Below, in pieces: positions 21,471 to 32,561 of a stretch of 64,000 nucleotides of DNA (its first letter is position 1; each line of letters begins with the position of its first letter). Origin of the DNA: Dicyema japonicum (Eukaryota; Dicyemida; Rhombozoa; Dicyemidae); the NCBI GenBank assembly GCA_011109175.1, contig RDEW01000055.1, positions 167,589 through 231,588 on the forward strand, given 5' to 3'. The notes under the pieces were generated by a model, which saw nothing but the letters and a program-made list of their open reading frames with translations, ran no database searches and was not told the origin of the DNA. Both the position numbers and the translations under genes were made by a program.

Positions 21471-23110
21471 AAAATAATTTATTATGAATTTAATGATTTA
21501 TGAAGGTTTCAAAGTATTTAAAAAATTAATTCCCTAAAAGATAAACGGACAGCATTTTCAAGAAACATGTTATATTTAGTAATTTTTTTGCAACAGAGAT
21601 ATACATATCTGCATTTTCCTTAGAAATTAAAAATATTCAAATTTTCAATTTGCAATTATTTACTTGGACCATCAAATCACTTTGTATATAAGAACCAAGT
21701 CGATGTTTCGCGGCGTTTTGATAAACTTAATGAAGGGTTAAAGGATATTTACTATCGGTCTGATTATGAAGAAATTCAAGAGAATAGTGTGAGCAAACAG
21801 ATAACAATATATATTGAGGAAAAGGAAAAGGACTGTGACAATTAGGTTTAATCCCATAGTTACTAAAGAGGAAACGAATTGGATAGAGAATGTTTTAATT
21901 AGAATTAACCTTTTAAGATAAAAAAAGAATAATAGTTTTAAACAAATAAATTTATGACCATCAATCCACTGTATCAAATTACTATAATTGTTCTTCAAGA
22001 GGACGACCTAAGTCACTTTTTAAAAATATTCATGAAATAATTTAAACCATATTTAAGGAATTAAGCCAACATTAAACAAATATGTAACACAACTGGCTAA
22101 GCAGAAACTTGAAGTAACTTAAATTTAATTATTTTTTACATGAATATCAACTTTGGAATTTGATGTGTGGTCTGACTAATCAACCTTAAGTTTAATTGGT
22201 CAGAAATACAAATTAACAAAATTTATATTTCTTTAAATTTATTATTCTCTTCATAAAATATAAACTTACAAATACACATACAGTGGGACAAATTAGTCAC
22301 GGCAACCATAAGTAAAATCTGATTATTATTTATACAAAAAATAATCTTTCTCATTAATTTAAAAAGTTGTTTTATATAATAAAAAGATATATCTGAATTG
22401 AGCAAATATGTCATGAGACTTTTTAACCATTTAAAAATATTAAATGAAATTTATTGTGAAAAAAAGTCATGGCAACATTAGGTAAAATTACGGACTAATA
22501 TTTTGTGGGAAGACCATTGTGAAGAATCACGACTTTTTATGATTTATAATTAATTTTTATGTCTTGAAAATGTATTATACCATTCTTCCCTGCAAATTGA
22601 TTTTTAACCAGAAATATTCGTTGGATTTCGCATTTAATATTAGTCTTTAATTTTTCCAAATATTTTCTATAGGATTAAAGACTTGGCAAATAAGTATATT
22701 TACATTGTGATCTTCAGTCCATTTTCTTGTTATTTTTGAAGTATTTTTAGGGTTAATATCTTGTTGAAATACCTATTCATTTCGGTATAAATTGAGTTTC
22801 TTAATGGATTTGAGCAATGTGTTTACTAGTCAATTATAAATAATTCTTTGAAATTAATATATGAATGACCTATTTAAATCTTAAATATTTTATGTTGAAA
22901 TATGGCTATATGATGTTATAAAAATTAAAAATTTTTAATTTATGTAAGGGTTGTCATGACATATAAGTGTTTACCTTTAATCTATTTGTCAACTTTTGTA
23001 AAAGTCAAGTTTTTTTATTATCATGGTGTTAACTTCAGATCTTATATTTATTTTAAAAGTAAAAATCACAATGCAATCAGAAATTACAATACGTGATCAG
23101 AATCTCTGTA
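21471..23110 (-). repeat. Diverged second copy of the metalloprotease upstream flank
   Basis: Segments at 21471-21520, 21655-21690, 21985-22280 and 22960-23110 repeat, in the same order but with more divergence, blocks of 20210-20800 (GAGGACGACCTAA, GGAATTAAGCCAACATTAAA, TGTGGTCTGACTAATCAACC). No protease gene accompanies this copy. It is interrupted by the Tc1 element and other insertions. Confidence 0.65.
22285..22950 (-). mobile_element. Decayed Tc1-family transposon
   Basis: Left end ACAGTGGGACAAATTAGTCA followed by CGGCAACC; right end GGTTGTCATGAC, an imperfect inverted match. A broken minus-strand frame gives VFQQDINPKNTSKITRKW, then CQVFNPIENIWKN, the Tc1 D(34)E signature (FQQDN.PKHTS...SPDLNPIENLW). 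It sits inside the diverged upstream flank, splitting homology at about 22280 and 22960. Dead. Confidence 0.8.
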
Positions 23111-23160
23111 AGCAACTATTTCATATTCTAAATGTTTTTTTGATAAAGTATATGCTATTA

Positions 23161-24135
23161 TGTCACATGGGCGGCGCGTAACGCATGGGCAGCCTGTTAC
23201 ATTTTTCGACCTTGAAAAGGTCTTTTGATTATCCGACATTATTATTATTAATGTCGGATCACTGGGTCAAAAAGAAAGAAATAAAAGTTCTCATCTAACT
23301 AAGTGATCCCAGACCGACAAAGGTGAGGATGAGTCCCTCATTGGATTATCCGACATTTAATTTTATATATCCGATTTATATCGTGATTTAATCCTGTTAA
23401 ATTAGGATACTTCACTGTAAAGAATGAGATTATCAGAAAAGTCATTCGAAATTGTAAAGTCTGCAAATTTTCGCGTCCTTTAAAAGTTCGTGATTTTTTA
23501 TAATTGTAGATTGGAGATCTAAATCACCATTTAGATAATTTAAGTGATGAGTGTGCGATTCCAGAACAAATTGACGATTTGGTTAATTGTTCGACTCCAG
23601 AATCTATTGAAAAATCACGTAGTTTGATTTAAAAAATTTATATCTAGATAATTCCCAGTCAGATAATTTGTTTCCGAATGCGAAGAAATTCAACTTCGAA
23701 ATTAAATCGATTGAAGAAAATTCGAATTATTAAAAAGCTATGAACAGGAAAATGAATGTTCATAATAGTAAATATACTTTTAACATGGGAGATAAAGTAT
23801 AAATCAAAAACATTAATAAATAGGTTCGGGTTAAAAAGAACTTTGGAACAAATCCCTCATTGCGACTGGATAAGTTTGAGTCTCAGTATTATCCAGTTGC
23901 AGAAATATTAATATTTTATCGAATAATCGCGTGGAGGTAGTTTTAAATAGTTTAATTTGATAGATAAAAAATTCGAAAGGAGAAATATCGACTGTATTAA
24001 TGAGTTGACTAAAAAAAGTTACTTAAATTTAATTTTTTTGTGGTTAATAAATCATTTATAAAATTAATTGAAGTTAATCTTGGTTCAAGGTTAATGTAAC
24101 AGGCTGCCCATAGGTAACGCTTGGCCCATGTGACA
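23161..24135 (+). mobile_element. Ginger-like (integrase-type) DNA transposon with TIRs and TSD
   Basis: The left end TGTCACATGGGC... (23161-23204) and right end ...GGCCCATGTGACA (24092-24135) are inverted repeats of about 44 bp with a few mismatches. Both ends are flanked by the 5-bp direct repeat TATTA (23156-23160 and 24136-24140). Inside, decayed + frames read IRNCKVCKFSRPLKV (integrase zinc-type CxxC) and, at 23745-23930, VHNSKYTFNMGDKV then KKNFGTNPSLRLDKFESQYY, resembling an integrase C-terminal domain. The DDE core is missing, so this copy is non-autonomous. TGT...ACA ends with an integrase core are the Ginger/GIN arrangement. Confidence 0.8.
23241..23343 (-). mobile_element. Truncated LINE 3' end with 14-bp target duplication
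   Basis: A 103-bp insert flanked by perfect direct repeats GATTATCCGACATT (23227-23240 and 23344-23357). On the minus strand it ends in a TAA-repeat tail; its body (AAAGAAAGAAATAAAAG, GTGATCCCAG) resembles the jockey LINE 3' end near 10960-11010. A clean retroposition into the Ginger-like element. Confidence 0.85.
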
Positions 24136-24164
24136 TATTACCATTGGGTTCACATAAAGTTCTC

Positions 24165-24480
24165 CGCTCGGCGCTATGTGGTGCTGCGTGGCTAATTGGT
24201 TGAAGTTTTCTGTTTGTTCGTATGTTTCTCCTCTTTCTCTTTCTATTAGAGTGGCGTCATGTGATCCAGTGTCTAGGTGGCGTCCAGTACCTGGCTTGCA
24301 CGAAAAAGGATCATTTGCTCTCCTCCACCCCACTGGAGGGGTTTCCATGACTGCAAGTATGGACGTTTTTTACCCTTTATGATGATTCCGGATGGACTCT
24401 TTCTGTAAAAGTGGAAATTGGATACACTTAACTAGTTGTTAACTTTACTTCTTTCTCGGTGTATCAGGAATTAATAAATT
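24165..24480 (+). repeat. SINE-like repeat A, copy 2
   Basis: Full-length copy in + orientation: head GTGCTGCGTGGCTAATTGGT; body with GTCATGTGATCCA, CCACTGGAGGGG and CCGGATGGACTC; tail CTTTCTCGGTGTATCAGGAA then TTAATAAATTAAA. Lies 25 bp right of the Ginger-like element. Confidence 0.85.
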
Positions 24481-24839
24481 AAATTTATTAAATTCTAGCG
24501 TGATATTTAGCGTGGAAGAGTATTTTGTTGTAATATGTCTCACAAGGGTTTTGTGAAAGACTGCGTAGAATAAGAAATTTTAAACGATGCTTTGGATAAT
24601 TAATTTTTCGAAAATCTTCTGAGGCACCGAAAATATAGACTTGTTACAAAGATAGAGAATTTTTCTATATTAATGAAAGGTATTGAAAATGTGCAATAAA
24701 CATACAGACTGTATCTTAATTACACTGAACCAAGTTAGTCACATCCCTGGCTAATGAAACTGAAATGAAACACGTTACGAAATCATTACACAATTTTTTC
24801 ACACGGAGGAGTAAATAAAATTGAATATGAATGTCGACA
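24481..24839. other. No feature seen
   Basis: AT-rich sequence between the SINE-like repeat and the next integrase fragment. Confidence 0.3.
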
Positions 24840-25420
24840 AAGATACTTTAATGTCAAGAATGAAATTATCAGAACTGGTCAAGTTTGCAAATTTTCATCC
24901 TTTAAAAGTTTAAGATTTCTTTAAATTGTAGACTGGAGATATAAATCACCATGTGTTTGCTTCTTGTCCAAATGAAAGTTTACTGATTGATCTAATAGAT
25001 CTGAAAAGAATTTCAAAAGTAAATCAGAATTTCAAATAAATTTTAACGGTCATTGACATATGTAGTATGTCGCCTTTATTTTTTTATAGATTCGCATTTC
25101 TCAGACCAATTTTAGTCTGTAAAAGAAGTGTGTGATTGTTCGACTCCAGAATCTATGAAAATTTACGTAATTCGATTTAAAATCTATATGTAGATAATTC
25201 CCACTCAGACAATTTGTTACTGAATGCGAAAGATTCAACTTGTAAACCAAACCGATTGTAGAAGATTGAGTTATTACAAAGCTATGAACAGGAACATGAA
25301 TGTTCATAATAATAAATATAATTTTACTGTGGGAGATAAAATATGAATTATAACATTAACAAATAAGTTGAAAAGGACTTTAGAATAAATACTTTGTTGC
25401 GACTAGATTTTGTTAGCCAA
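24840..25420 (+). pseudogene. Ginger-like integrase fragment
   Basis: The broken + translation contains CPNESLLIDLIDLKR and ILTVIDIC at 24965-25060, the first catalytic Asp regions of a retroviral-type integrase core (W.iDLI..., iL.viD..S). Downstream it parallels 23560-23900 nearly word for word (TTGTTCGACTCCAGAATCTA, GAACATGAATGTTCATAATA). A decayed paralogue of the element at 23161-24135; I did not find its ends. Confidence 0.65.
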
Positions 25421-26130
25421 TTCTGAAAACTTGGAGGAATTCGAGATGCAAGAATTTTGTTACTTAGGACGCGCCTTTATGTTCGATCAAACGCCTTGGT
25501 TAAGTCAATCGATGAAAGGATAGGGAGGATTATAATTGTTGAAACCATCAGCGATATAATGAGTTAGGGTAGTGAGATGTGTTGAGTGAAGGATTGTGAC
25601 CAAAAGCCATGTTGAAAATCAGGGAAGGGAAGATATTCCGATATTAGTTTCAATACAACACGTTCAAAAATTTTCGATACTTCAGATAGTAGTGAAATTG
25701 GTCTGAAAGATCCCGGATCCGAAGGATCTTGTTTGAGTTTCAGGATTAAAATTATTTTTGATTTTTTCTATATTGCAGGACTTGGGCAGTTGTTGATGGA
25801 CACAGAGATTATGTTTGTTATTTCCTTGAATCCTTGCATTCCCAGGTGCTTTAAACGCAAAATGCTGATTCCATCAACCCCTTTGGCAGGAGATTTTTTG
25901 GCGTTTTAATGAGTTTTTCTACATCAGATGTACTGATTTTAATCGGTTTCACCTGAGGAGATTGAACGTTTTGTTTCATCGGTCCAATTTCCTCTTGTTG
26001 ATTAACTCTGTAATTTCACCATTAAGGTTGGATAGTTTGGCCGTATAAATTCTTGATTTTTTGAGTCGACGTCTTGTATCTTTTCGATAATTTCCTTAGA
26101 GAAGTTAAGATTATTCTGGGGAATTAGATT
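25421..26130 (-). pseudogene. Decayed jockey-like LINE, RT fragment
   Basis: Minus strand: FRPISLLSEVSKIFERVVLK, LPFPDFQHGFWSQSFTQHIS and ILSSIDLTKAFDRT, separated by stops and shifts. The order matches RT blocks of the LINE at 41640-42430. It ends 130 bp before the G-alpha gene. Confidence 0.75.
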
Positions 26131-26257
26131 CCAAAAGTCTAAAAAATAAATTTAATAAAATATTTTGTAAGATTGAATTAAAGATTATAATTAATTTATC
26201 AATAATTTTCTAATAAATTATATTATATAAGACATAATACCGCTAAATAAACATTAG

Positions 26258-27455
26258 ATGGGTTGTATAAATAGTGTAGATTTTCTTGTTGCCCAAAAAC
26301 GGAGATTTGCTGCTGAAAAGCGATTAAAAAGCATTGTTAATGAAGTGAAAAGAAATTTTAACATACTTCTACTCGGTATTTTTCCGCATAAACTACAGGT
26401 CCTGGTGAATCTGGTAAAAGCACAATCTTCAAACAAATAAAGCAGATACACGTTACCGAATACACCGAATCAGATCTTTTATCGCACAAGAAAATCGTCC
26501 ACTCCAATGTTTTCCAGAGCATGGTGACCGTACTGATGGCAATGTCTCAGCTCAAAATCAGCTATACTCTTCCAGAAAGTGCTGTTTTGTCAATTTTGTT
26601 AATTTCTTTAGGACTATGCCGAACGTCTACTGTCTCTTCCACAGGGACAAGCGGCACCAAGCTTTGAGAAAATCAGTCCCCTGATTTGCCAGCTTTGGAA
26701 AGATGAGGGAGTCAGAGTCTGTGTCTCTCGTTCTAACGAGTTTCAACTTAATGATTCGGCGGAATAGTAAAGTTTTCTGTGATTTTAGCTACTTTGATTG
26801 TTTGGACGAGATTTGTAAGCCAGACTACATCCCAACGGTCGATCACGTGCTTAGGACAAGAGTGAAGACAACTGGGCTGACTGATATTCAATTTATCTTT
26901 AACAACATTTCCTTCCGGTGATTTCCATGGTAACCGCAGAATCCTGGACGTTGGGGGACAAAGATCTGAACGGAAGAAGTGGATACACTGCTTCAGCGAT
27001 GTGACAGCCGTTTTGTTTGTGGCTTCCCTGTCCGAGTACAACCTGATGTTGTTGGAGGACCCTACCGTGGTAGTTTTAACATAAAATGCAGAATCGAATG
27101 CAAGAGAGTTTGAAGTTGTTTGATTCCATCGTTAACAACGATATCTTTAAGGGCAAGTCGGTGATTCTATTTTTGAACAAATACGACATCTTTTTGAAAG
27201 TCAAATCATAATGACGCACTCTATTGCGAGACTTTTCCTGATTTTGAGGGTATTTGGGGGTTTATTAGAGGGGATGACAAGGATGAGTTGGTTGTGAGGG
27301 GGTTTATAAAGAGAAAGTTTTTAGACTGTTGTGATGGGAGACATGTCTACACTCATTACTTGTGTGCTACTGATACTAATAATGTGACTGTCGTGTTTAT
27401 GGATGTGGTTGATGTCATCACACGGGAACATCTTAAATCTGCTGGATTGATTTAG
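26258..27455 (+). CDS. Heterotrimeric G-protein alpha subunit
   Basis: Six exons: 26258-26375, 26399-26583, 26612-26766, 26789-26917, 26940-27069, 27092-27455. Introns are 23, 28, 22, 22 and 22 nt. About 359 aa, the usual length. Starts MGC (myristoylation/palmitoylation), then P-loop GPGESGKST at residues 40-48 (Pro where most have Ala), switch [10 protein letters not shown], switch [18 protein letters not shown] and LCATDT guanine-binding motifs, and C-terminus [11 protein letters not shown]. The C-terminus lacks the Cys at -4 that pertussis toxin modifies in Gi. One extra A near 27198 (GAAAG) must be skipped to join DIFLK to the following [17 protein letters not shown] frame: a consensus error or a recent lesion. 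Couples seven-helix receptors to effectors at the plasma membrane. Class closest to Gi/o-like by eye, not certain. Confidence 0.93.
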
Positions 27456-28574
27456 TCTATTTACTTATTTTGTATTTACTGTCTTTGTGTGCATTTGGGT
27501 TAAATATACAACCAGTGGCTGTAAGAATTGGATGAACTCGTTTGAATATACTTTATTCATGCGACGCTGGAATTCTTAAGTCGTATAGGGAATCGGATTT
27601 ATGAACAGTGTGGGCTGCTGGTATTTGAACGAAACCTTATGTATTAGCTGATAGTAACATATAATTACATGTTAATGCCTCCAACCAATGTGACTATTGT
27701 AGTTGATAATAATTGATTAATTTTATATGATAAAAAAATCATGACCATGTTTTTGATATTTTGGTTAATTTGATATGTTAATAGTTTTTCATATTATAGA
27801 CGTCATCGATTTGCCTATTATATTGTCTAAAGATTTTATAATTTAATGACACGTGCGTATGACCAATGTATAAGTACATTGAATGTCTGTCTCAACATGA
27901 ATTGAAAAACGCACTTTCCTCTTCAACTGAATTTTGGAGCCAACTGGTTTGACCGAATAGATGACAAACACCCCGACGGGATGCTAATGGTCGGAACCTG
28001 GTTTGGAAGGCTGCTGATACACAATCTCAGAAAAATTTGGCCGCTTCAGTCTCGAATCTAGGTCATGCTTCTAAGCAGACTGAGGATCAGAAGAGAAGAA
28101 AGTAGCAAAGCATTTTGGAGGATCACTTTTTGTCCATTTGCTGTTGAGACGTCAGGAATCCATGGCCAACATTCTGGGCTTACGAAACTTTAAATGTCAC
28201 AGGGGTTATAGATCGAAATCATCATACTACGACATCATTTTATTACTTCAAGAAAATTGTCTCTAAGTTTACTTTGTTCACAAAAATTCAATTGTCGAAA
28301 ATTATGAAACTTCAAGTAATATATTCTTGAAATATGAGTAAGTATCCCTTTAGTTAGTAGTTGGAAACTAAAAGAGGAGACATTTTTATTTAAGATCATT
28401 CCTCGCTCCTTTATGGACTTGGAATTTACTGTTATTGTCGATTGAAAAGTAGTATAGACGTGAATGACGAACTTTTTGAAGGGAGATGGGATCCTTGATT
28501 ATTACATCACAAAGCAAAATGAAATATGAGGAATGAGGTTTCAGGATGAGACTTCAACTGCGGAAGGACTTGTA
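27456..28574. other. Unassigned stretch downstream of G-alpha
   Basis: A frame around 27925-28080 (+) reads NWFDRIDDKHPDGMLMVGTW, then LLIHNLRKIWPLQSR, which looks coding but matches no family I can name. It may be a retroelement or a short-intron gene exon. The rest is AT-rich without structure. Confidence 0.3.
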
Positions 28575-29770
28575 TCACTAACGACACTTAGTCAAGCACT
28601 AACGACAATAGTCAGTCAATAACGACACTTTGTCAATCGAAAACGACAATAGTCAATCAATAACGCAAGAAAATTAATTTTTACAACAATACCAGTTAAA
28701 CACAAAAAATTATTCATTCATCGATAATTTCACTATTAACTTCTCTCATAATGTATTCATTCATCTTCTGAAGTATTCTCCAGTCTTCAGTGTAATCAAT
28801 TCAAAAGAGATGTCTTAGCTGTAAATCATCAATAGCAGCTCCTCTCTTACAGAATTCTTCCATTTGAGAACACATTCTCAATGGATTAAGGAATAGTGAG
28901 TATGGAGGAAGATTTAGTATCTTGAGGTTGTGAGATTGGATTACTCCGTTGAGTCCATTGTAATGGTGAATCCTAGCATTGTCCATGACGAAGTAGGGAT
29001 CCACAATTCCTTTAGTTGTCCATGACAAAGTAGGGATCCACAATTCCTACTTCGTCTATAAAGACTATTCGGCTATCCCCAACGTCAAATAAAATTTCTT
29101 GGAAATTTGTCCCATATTCCAATCTTGTCTTAATGATTCTTTCACAATTTCTTCTCTCAGGAACAATGTTGAGAGTTTTCACTGTACTGAAATTCATTTG
29201 ATGGTGTTTGTACTTACTGATATCTCCACTTTTATTTTCAACGCCCCCAAAGTCTTTTCTGATCAGCAGTCAAGATTGTTCTATGATCCCGGCCAAGATT
29301 GTTTTTGCAACATTTGATCTTTCCATCCTTCAATTGTGAAAAAAGAATTGTACATACAGTTCTACGAGGAAGACCCCATAACTCAGAGATATCAGAATTG
29401 ACAAGATTATTCTTAGTGTTGTTAATAGCGAGTTCTCTGACTTCATTTGAGATTTTAAGCCTTTTCTTGCAATTGTTTATTTCATTTTCCTGTTTGTTTA
29501 ATCCGTCATTTGAGGTTGAAATTCGACTAAATATAAAAAATCGTTTTTATTCTGCTCCAGTATCGTATTGATTGACTATTGTCGTTATTGATTGACAAAG
29601 TATCGATATTGATTGACAAAGTGTCATTACTTAAATAAAGTGTGTGTTCTGCACGAGCGAAACCCTAGGAATTTTTCGTGATTATGGCAACGGGGTAGTA
29701 CTTACTTTAAAAAAGTGTCATTAATGATTGACTGACTATAGTCGTTGTTGATTGACGAAGCAATAGGAAA
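28575..29770 (-). mobile_element. Mariner/IS630-like transposon with arrayed terminal motifs
   Basis: Minus-strand pieces read IVFIDEVGI, PYFVMDNARIHHYNGLN and LKILNLPPYSLFLNPL, the DDE core of Tc1/mariner/IS630-type transposases (FIDE, MDNA.IH, LPPYS..LNPIE). The ends (28575-28670 and 29560-29765) are inverted and built from alternating AACGACACTTTGTCAATC and AACGACAATAGTCAATCA motifs. A 39-bp tandem duplication at about 28975-29045 repeats the GTCCATGACGAAGTAGGGAT segment. The right end is split by about 80 bp (29633-29712) that resembles the tail of SINE B. Confidence 0.8.
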
Positions 29771-30851
29771 AACCTATATATTGTCCACTATTGCAATGAG
29801 AAAATTTAAGTGAAAAAAGTCATTATTTTTTGTAGAAATCTGTTTTAAACATGTCTTTGGTGTAAATTGTAATTGATAAGTGTTCTCTTCAAATAAAAAT
29901 AACAAGGAAGGGTGACTCATCGTGTAGAGAAAAGATAAGCTTGGTAACTATTAACGGTTCACTTATACGAACACTAAAAGTATCTGAAAAGAATATCTTT
30001 CCTTTTAGATGTCGCAAGGTTTTACGATTGTATCAGCAAATTATTTTTAACAGATGACTAAGCCCCATGTAATTGTTAGCAAACCTGAATTTTTAATTAT
30101 GAATTTTATGAGTTTTTTACCACAAAACGTAAATGACAGATATTGTATTAATTAATAACTAGAAAAAAGTTGTGGGAACTTCTTAAAACGTGATTCAGTT
30201 GAATGAAGAAAAGTAAATGATTTTAAATTCCCTCTTGACATGGTTGTCTCTGGAGAGACCACGCTAATTAAACAAATAAATGGATAGAGCATTGAAATAG
30301 AAGCTATGGGAATTAGCCCGGGACCATTAGCATAGATATTACCTCTCAACCATCAAACTACATTATCTATACTAGGGGACAAATCGATAAGTAAGTTAAA
30401 AATCCACGTGTTCTTTAAAATTGTTTAAAACTTATAAAATGTGATTGTTAATCAAAAATATTGTATCAAAGTTATAAAGTAAAAAATTTCAAAATTTTGG
30501 AAAGTGTCAATCAAGTCGAATTTTAATTTTATGTAAATAAAGTCAAAATTTTTATTTTTTTAATTTTGAACAAACGATTTATTAACAAAAAAGAAATATT
30601 TAGATAGTCAATCCTTCGCAGACTGAATTGTGTATGTGTTCTACGTATTTAATTAAAAAATACTGACGTGTCATCATCTGTTATGTTCAATCAAGCAGGT
30701 CATTGTAAAGGTTAAGCCTGTTATTGGAAAATATCCTGGTGAATTTTTTTATTATTAATGTGTCCCATGCGGTCACCCAGCCAAGTACTAACACAGTGTA
30801 TAACCGCTTAACTTCCATGACGGATGAGAACGGGTGCTTACGGCCAAATAT
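29771..30851. other. No gene recognised
   Basis: AT-rich; a short minus frame at 30152-30349 has no recognisable content. No repeats identified. Confidence 0.3.
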
Positions 30852-31190
30852 GATCGAGCCTGGTGGCATAGTGGTTAGGTGTCGGGCTAAAGTGACTTAG
30901 GTTACGGGTTCGTTCTCGCTGCTGTTCACCTGGTGGAAGGTTCCACGCATCTACGATGCTAAAAGGGTTTGACGAGTGACGCCGTCATCAGTGGATACTC
31001 ACTGCATAACTGGATTGTCTAGAAAGGACCCACACACAAGAAAAAGAAAAAAACAAGTGAAGATCACACCTTGGTTCTACGATTAGTTAAAATTAACTGT
31101 TCTTTACTTAAATAAAGTGTGTGTCCTGCCTATGCGGAGCTATAAATATTATGGCTCTCGTGAAAAGGCTGTTGTTATTATTAATAAGTG
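30852..31190 (+). repeat. tRNA-derived SINE B
   Basis: The head TGGCATAGTGGTTAGGTG resembles a pol III A box, and 40 bp later ACGGGTTCGTTCTCG resembles a B box (GGTTCGANNCC), spaced as in a tRNA gene. A body (GACGAGTGACGCCGTCATCA, AAAAAGAAAAAAAC, AAAGTGTGTGTCCTGCC) and a TTA-repeat tail follow. The second copy is at 10560-10770, and the tail region recurs at 29633-29712. Confidence 0.8.
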
Positions 31191-31284
31191 TTCAGGGACG
31201 AAAAAGAAATATGAATTTTATTTTGTAATCAAATCATTATAATTTAGTCGTTGTACATATTAATGATAATAGTGAACAATTGGT

Positions 31285-31340
31285 CATACATTGGCTGCCA
31301 TGACTGCGTGGCTATTCCCTCTCAGGATGGCAAGAAAATT
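31285..31340 (+). repeat. Short repeat C (TGACTGCGTGGCTATTCCCT)
   Basis: TGACTGCGTGGCTATTCCCT flanked by TGGCTGCCA and CTCAGGATGGC. Other copies are at 38618-38660 (+), 49915-49965 (+) and, more diverged and inverted, 38445-38475 and 51482-51515. Each follows AT-rich sequence ending in a CAAATGGTC- or CAATTGGTC-like stretch. Probably one end of an unidentified element. Confidence 0.7.
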
Positions 31341-32149
31341 GACTCAAATTTCTGGCTATGACGACTCAAATTTATAAATTTATGGTTAAATAAATAAAAA
31401 ACTCAAATTTATGGTTAAATAAATAAAAGTTACACTGACAGTAAAAGCATACGGTAAGTTTCATAAACGATAATCCATCTTTTAAGCTCTAAAATTATGT
31501 ATCAACAACTTGAAATCGACCTTCAAATTGCATAAGTCCTCTAAAATTTCTGAATACTTCACAAATGAAGCATTTTTGTAATAATGTATAATAACTGGAA
31601 ATTGCTGACATTCGTTGCACATCTGAGAAATGATAATCAAGCCCTGTCTTGCAAATTTATATTTGTGTTGACATGTGGAGGCAAACCAACAATTTGATTA
31701 ATCTGCAAGTCATTTGTCATCATAAGCTTCGAAAAATCTCATAATTTAAGCAAACAGATAGAATCTAAAAATAATAACAACAAAGACCTGCTTAGTCACC
31801 TACATTGAGAATAAAAACAACATTTCCATAATCAGAGCTAATCCATCCCAATAGGAATTAATTTTTTTATAAAAAGTGCGTTCGTACGTATCCAAATGAC
31901 AAGATCCACAACTGTTTCTGAAACATTCCTCATGTTAATAAATGAGATTATCTTGATGAATTAAACGAAAGATCAATGGACATTATTTGTGATCCCATTT
32001 ATAAACCGAAAAGCCAGACTTTATGCCCACCATAACTGAGCTCATCTGTAAATAGAAATCTTGTTGGAAATTTTAATTTATTTTCTTTAATAATTTGAAA
32101 ATTTTCTAAGAAAACATATATTTCTTTTGCACATCAATGAAATGAGGAC
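31341..32149. other. Unassigned
   Basis: Contains a small tandem duplication at about 31365-31430 (ACTCAAATTTATGGTTAAAT units). No protein-coding content recognised on either strand. Confidence 0.3.
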
Positions 32150-32375
32150 AAATAAATTCTTCAAAAACCCTCATGTTCAGTTATATCTCTTATAAATACT
32201 ACAAGTTTTTCCAAGACATCATTCGAGCAGTCAAACGCAAAGGATAACTTTGAAGCTCTAAATTCTGCAAAATTATAAACATATGTACTCTGGTAATTGT
32301 ATAGACTTTTTGACATTAATTCCACTGAGTGATGCTCTTTTCTATAGTCAAATTGAACTATGAAACACTCATCGG
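32150..32375 (-). CDS. Unrecognised open frame, possible exon
   Basis: The minus strand is open for about 73 codons: FFADECFIVQFDYRKEHHSV ... NDVLEKLVVFIRDITEHEGF. Composition looks protein-like (balanced charge, hydrophobic patches). Just upstream (about 32515) a frame starts MSSYNKSCRKINVENKG, but the two do not join in frame without an intron or indel. I do not recognise the family. Could be a host-gene exon or an unfamiliar transposase. Confidence 0.35.
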
Positions 32376-32561
32376 CAAAAAATTTGAATCACTTTCTTAT
32401 CCAGTTCTCTGCTTTTCCACTAACGTTGATAACAAAAATTGAATTTCCAACTTTTTAAAATGCCTTTATTTTCTACATTGATTTTACGACAACTCTTGTT
32501 GTAAGAAGACATGATGAACATAACAAGTTATTTTAATTAAAAAAATTAATTATTATATTAT

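Noticed and set aside
26258-27455. Ciliate origin suggested by very short introns
   Set aside because: TAA and TAG end genes here and are not read as Gln. LINE types, HYDIN and G-alpha wording are animal-like.
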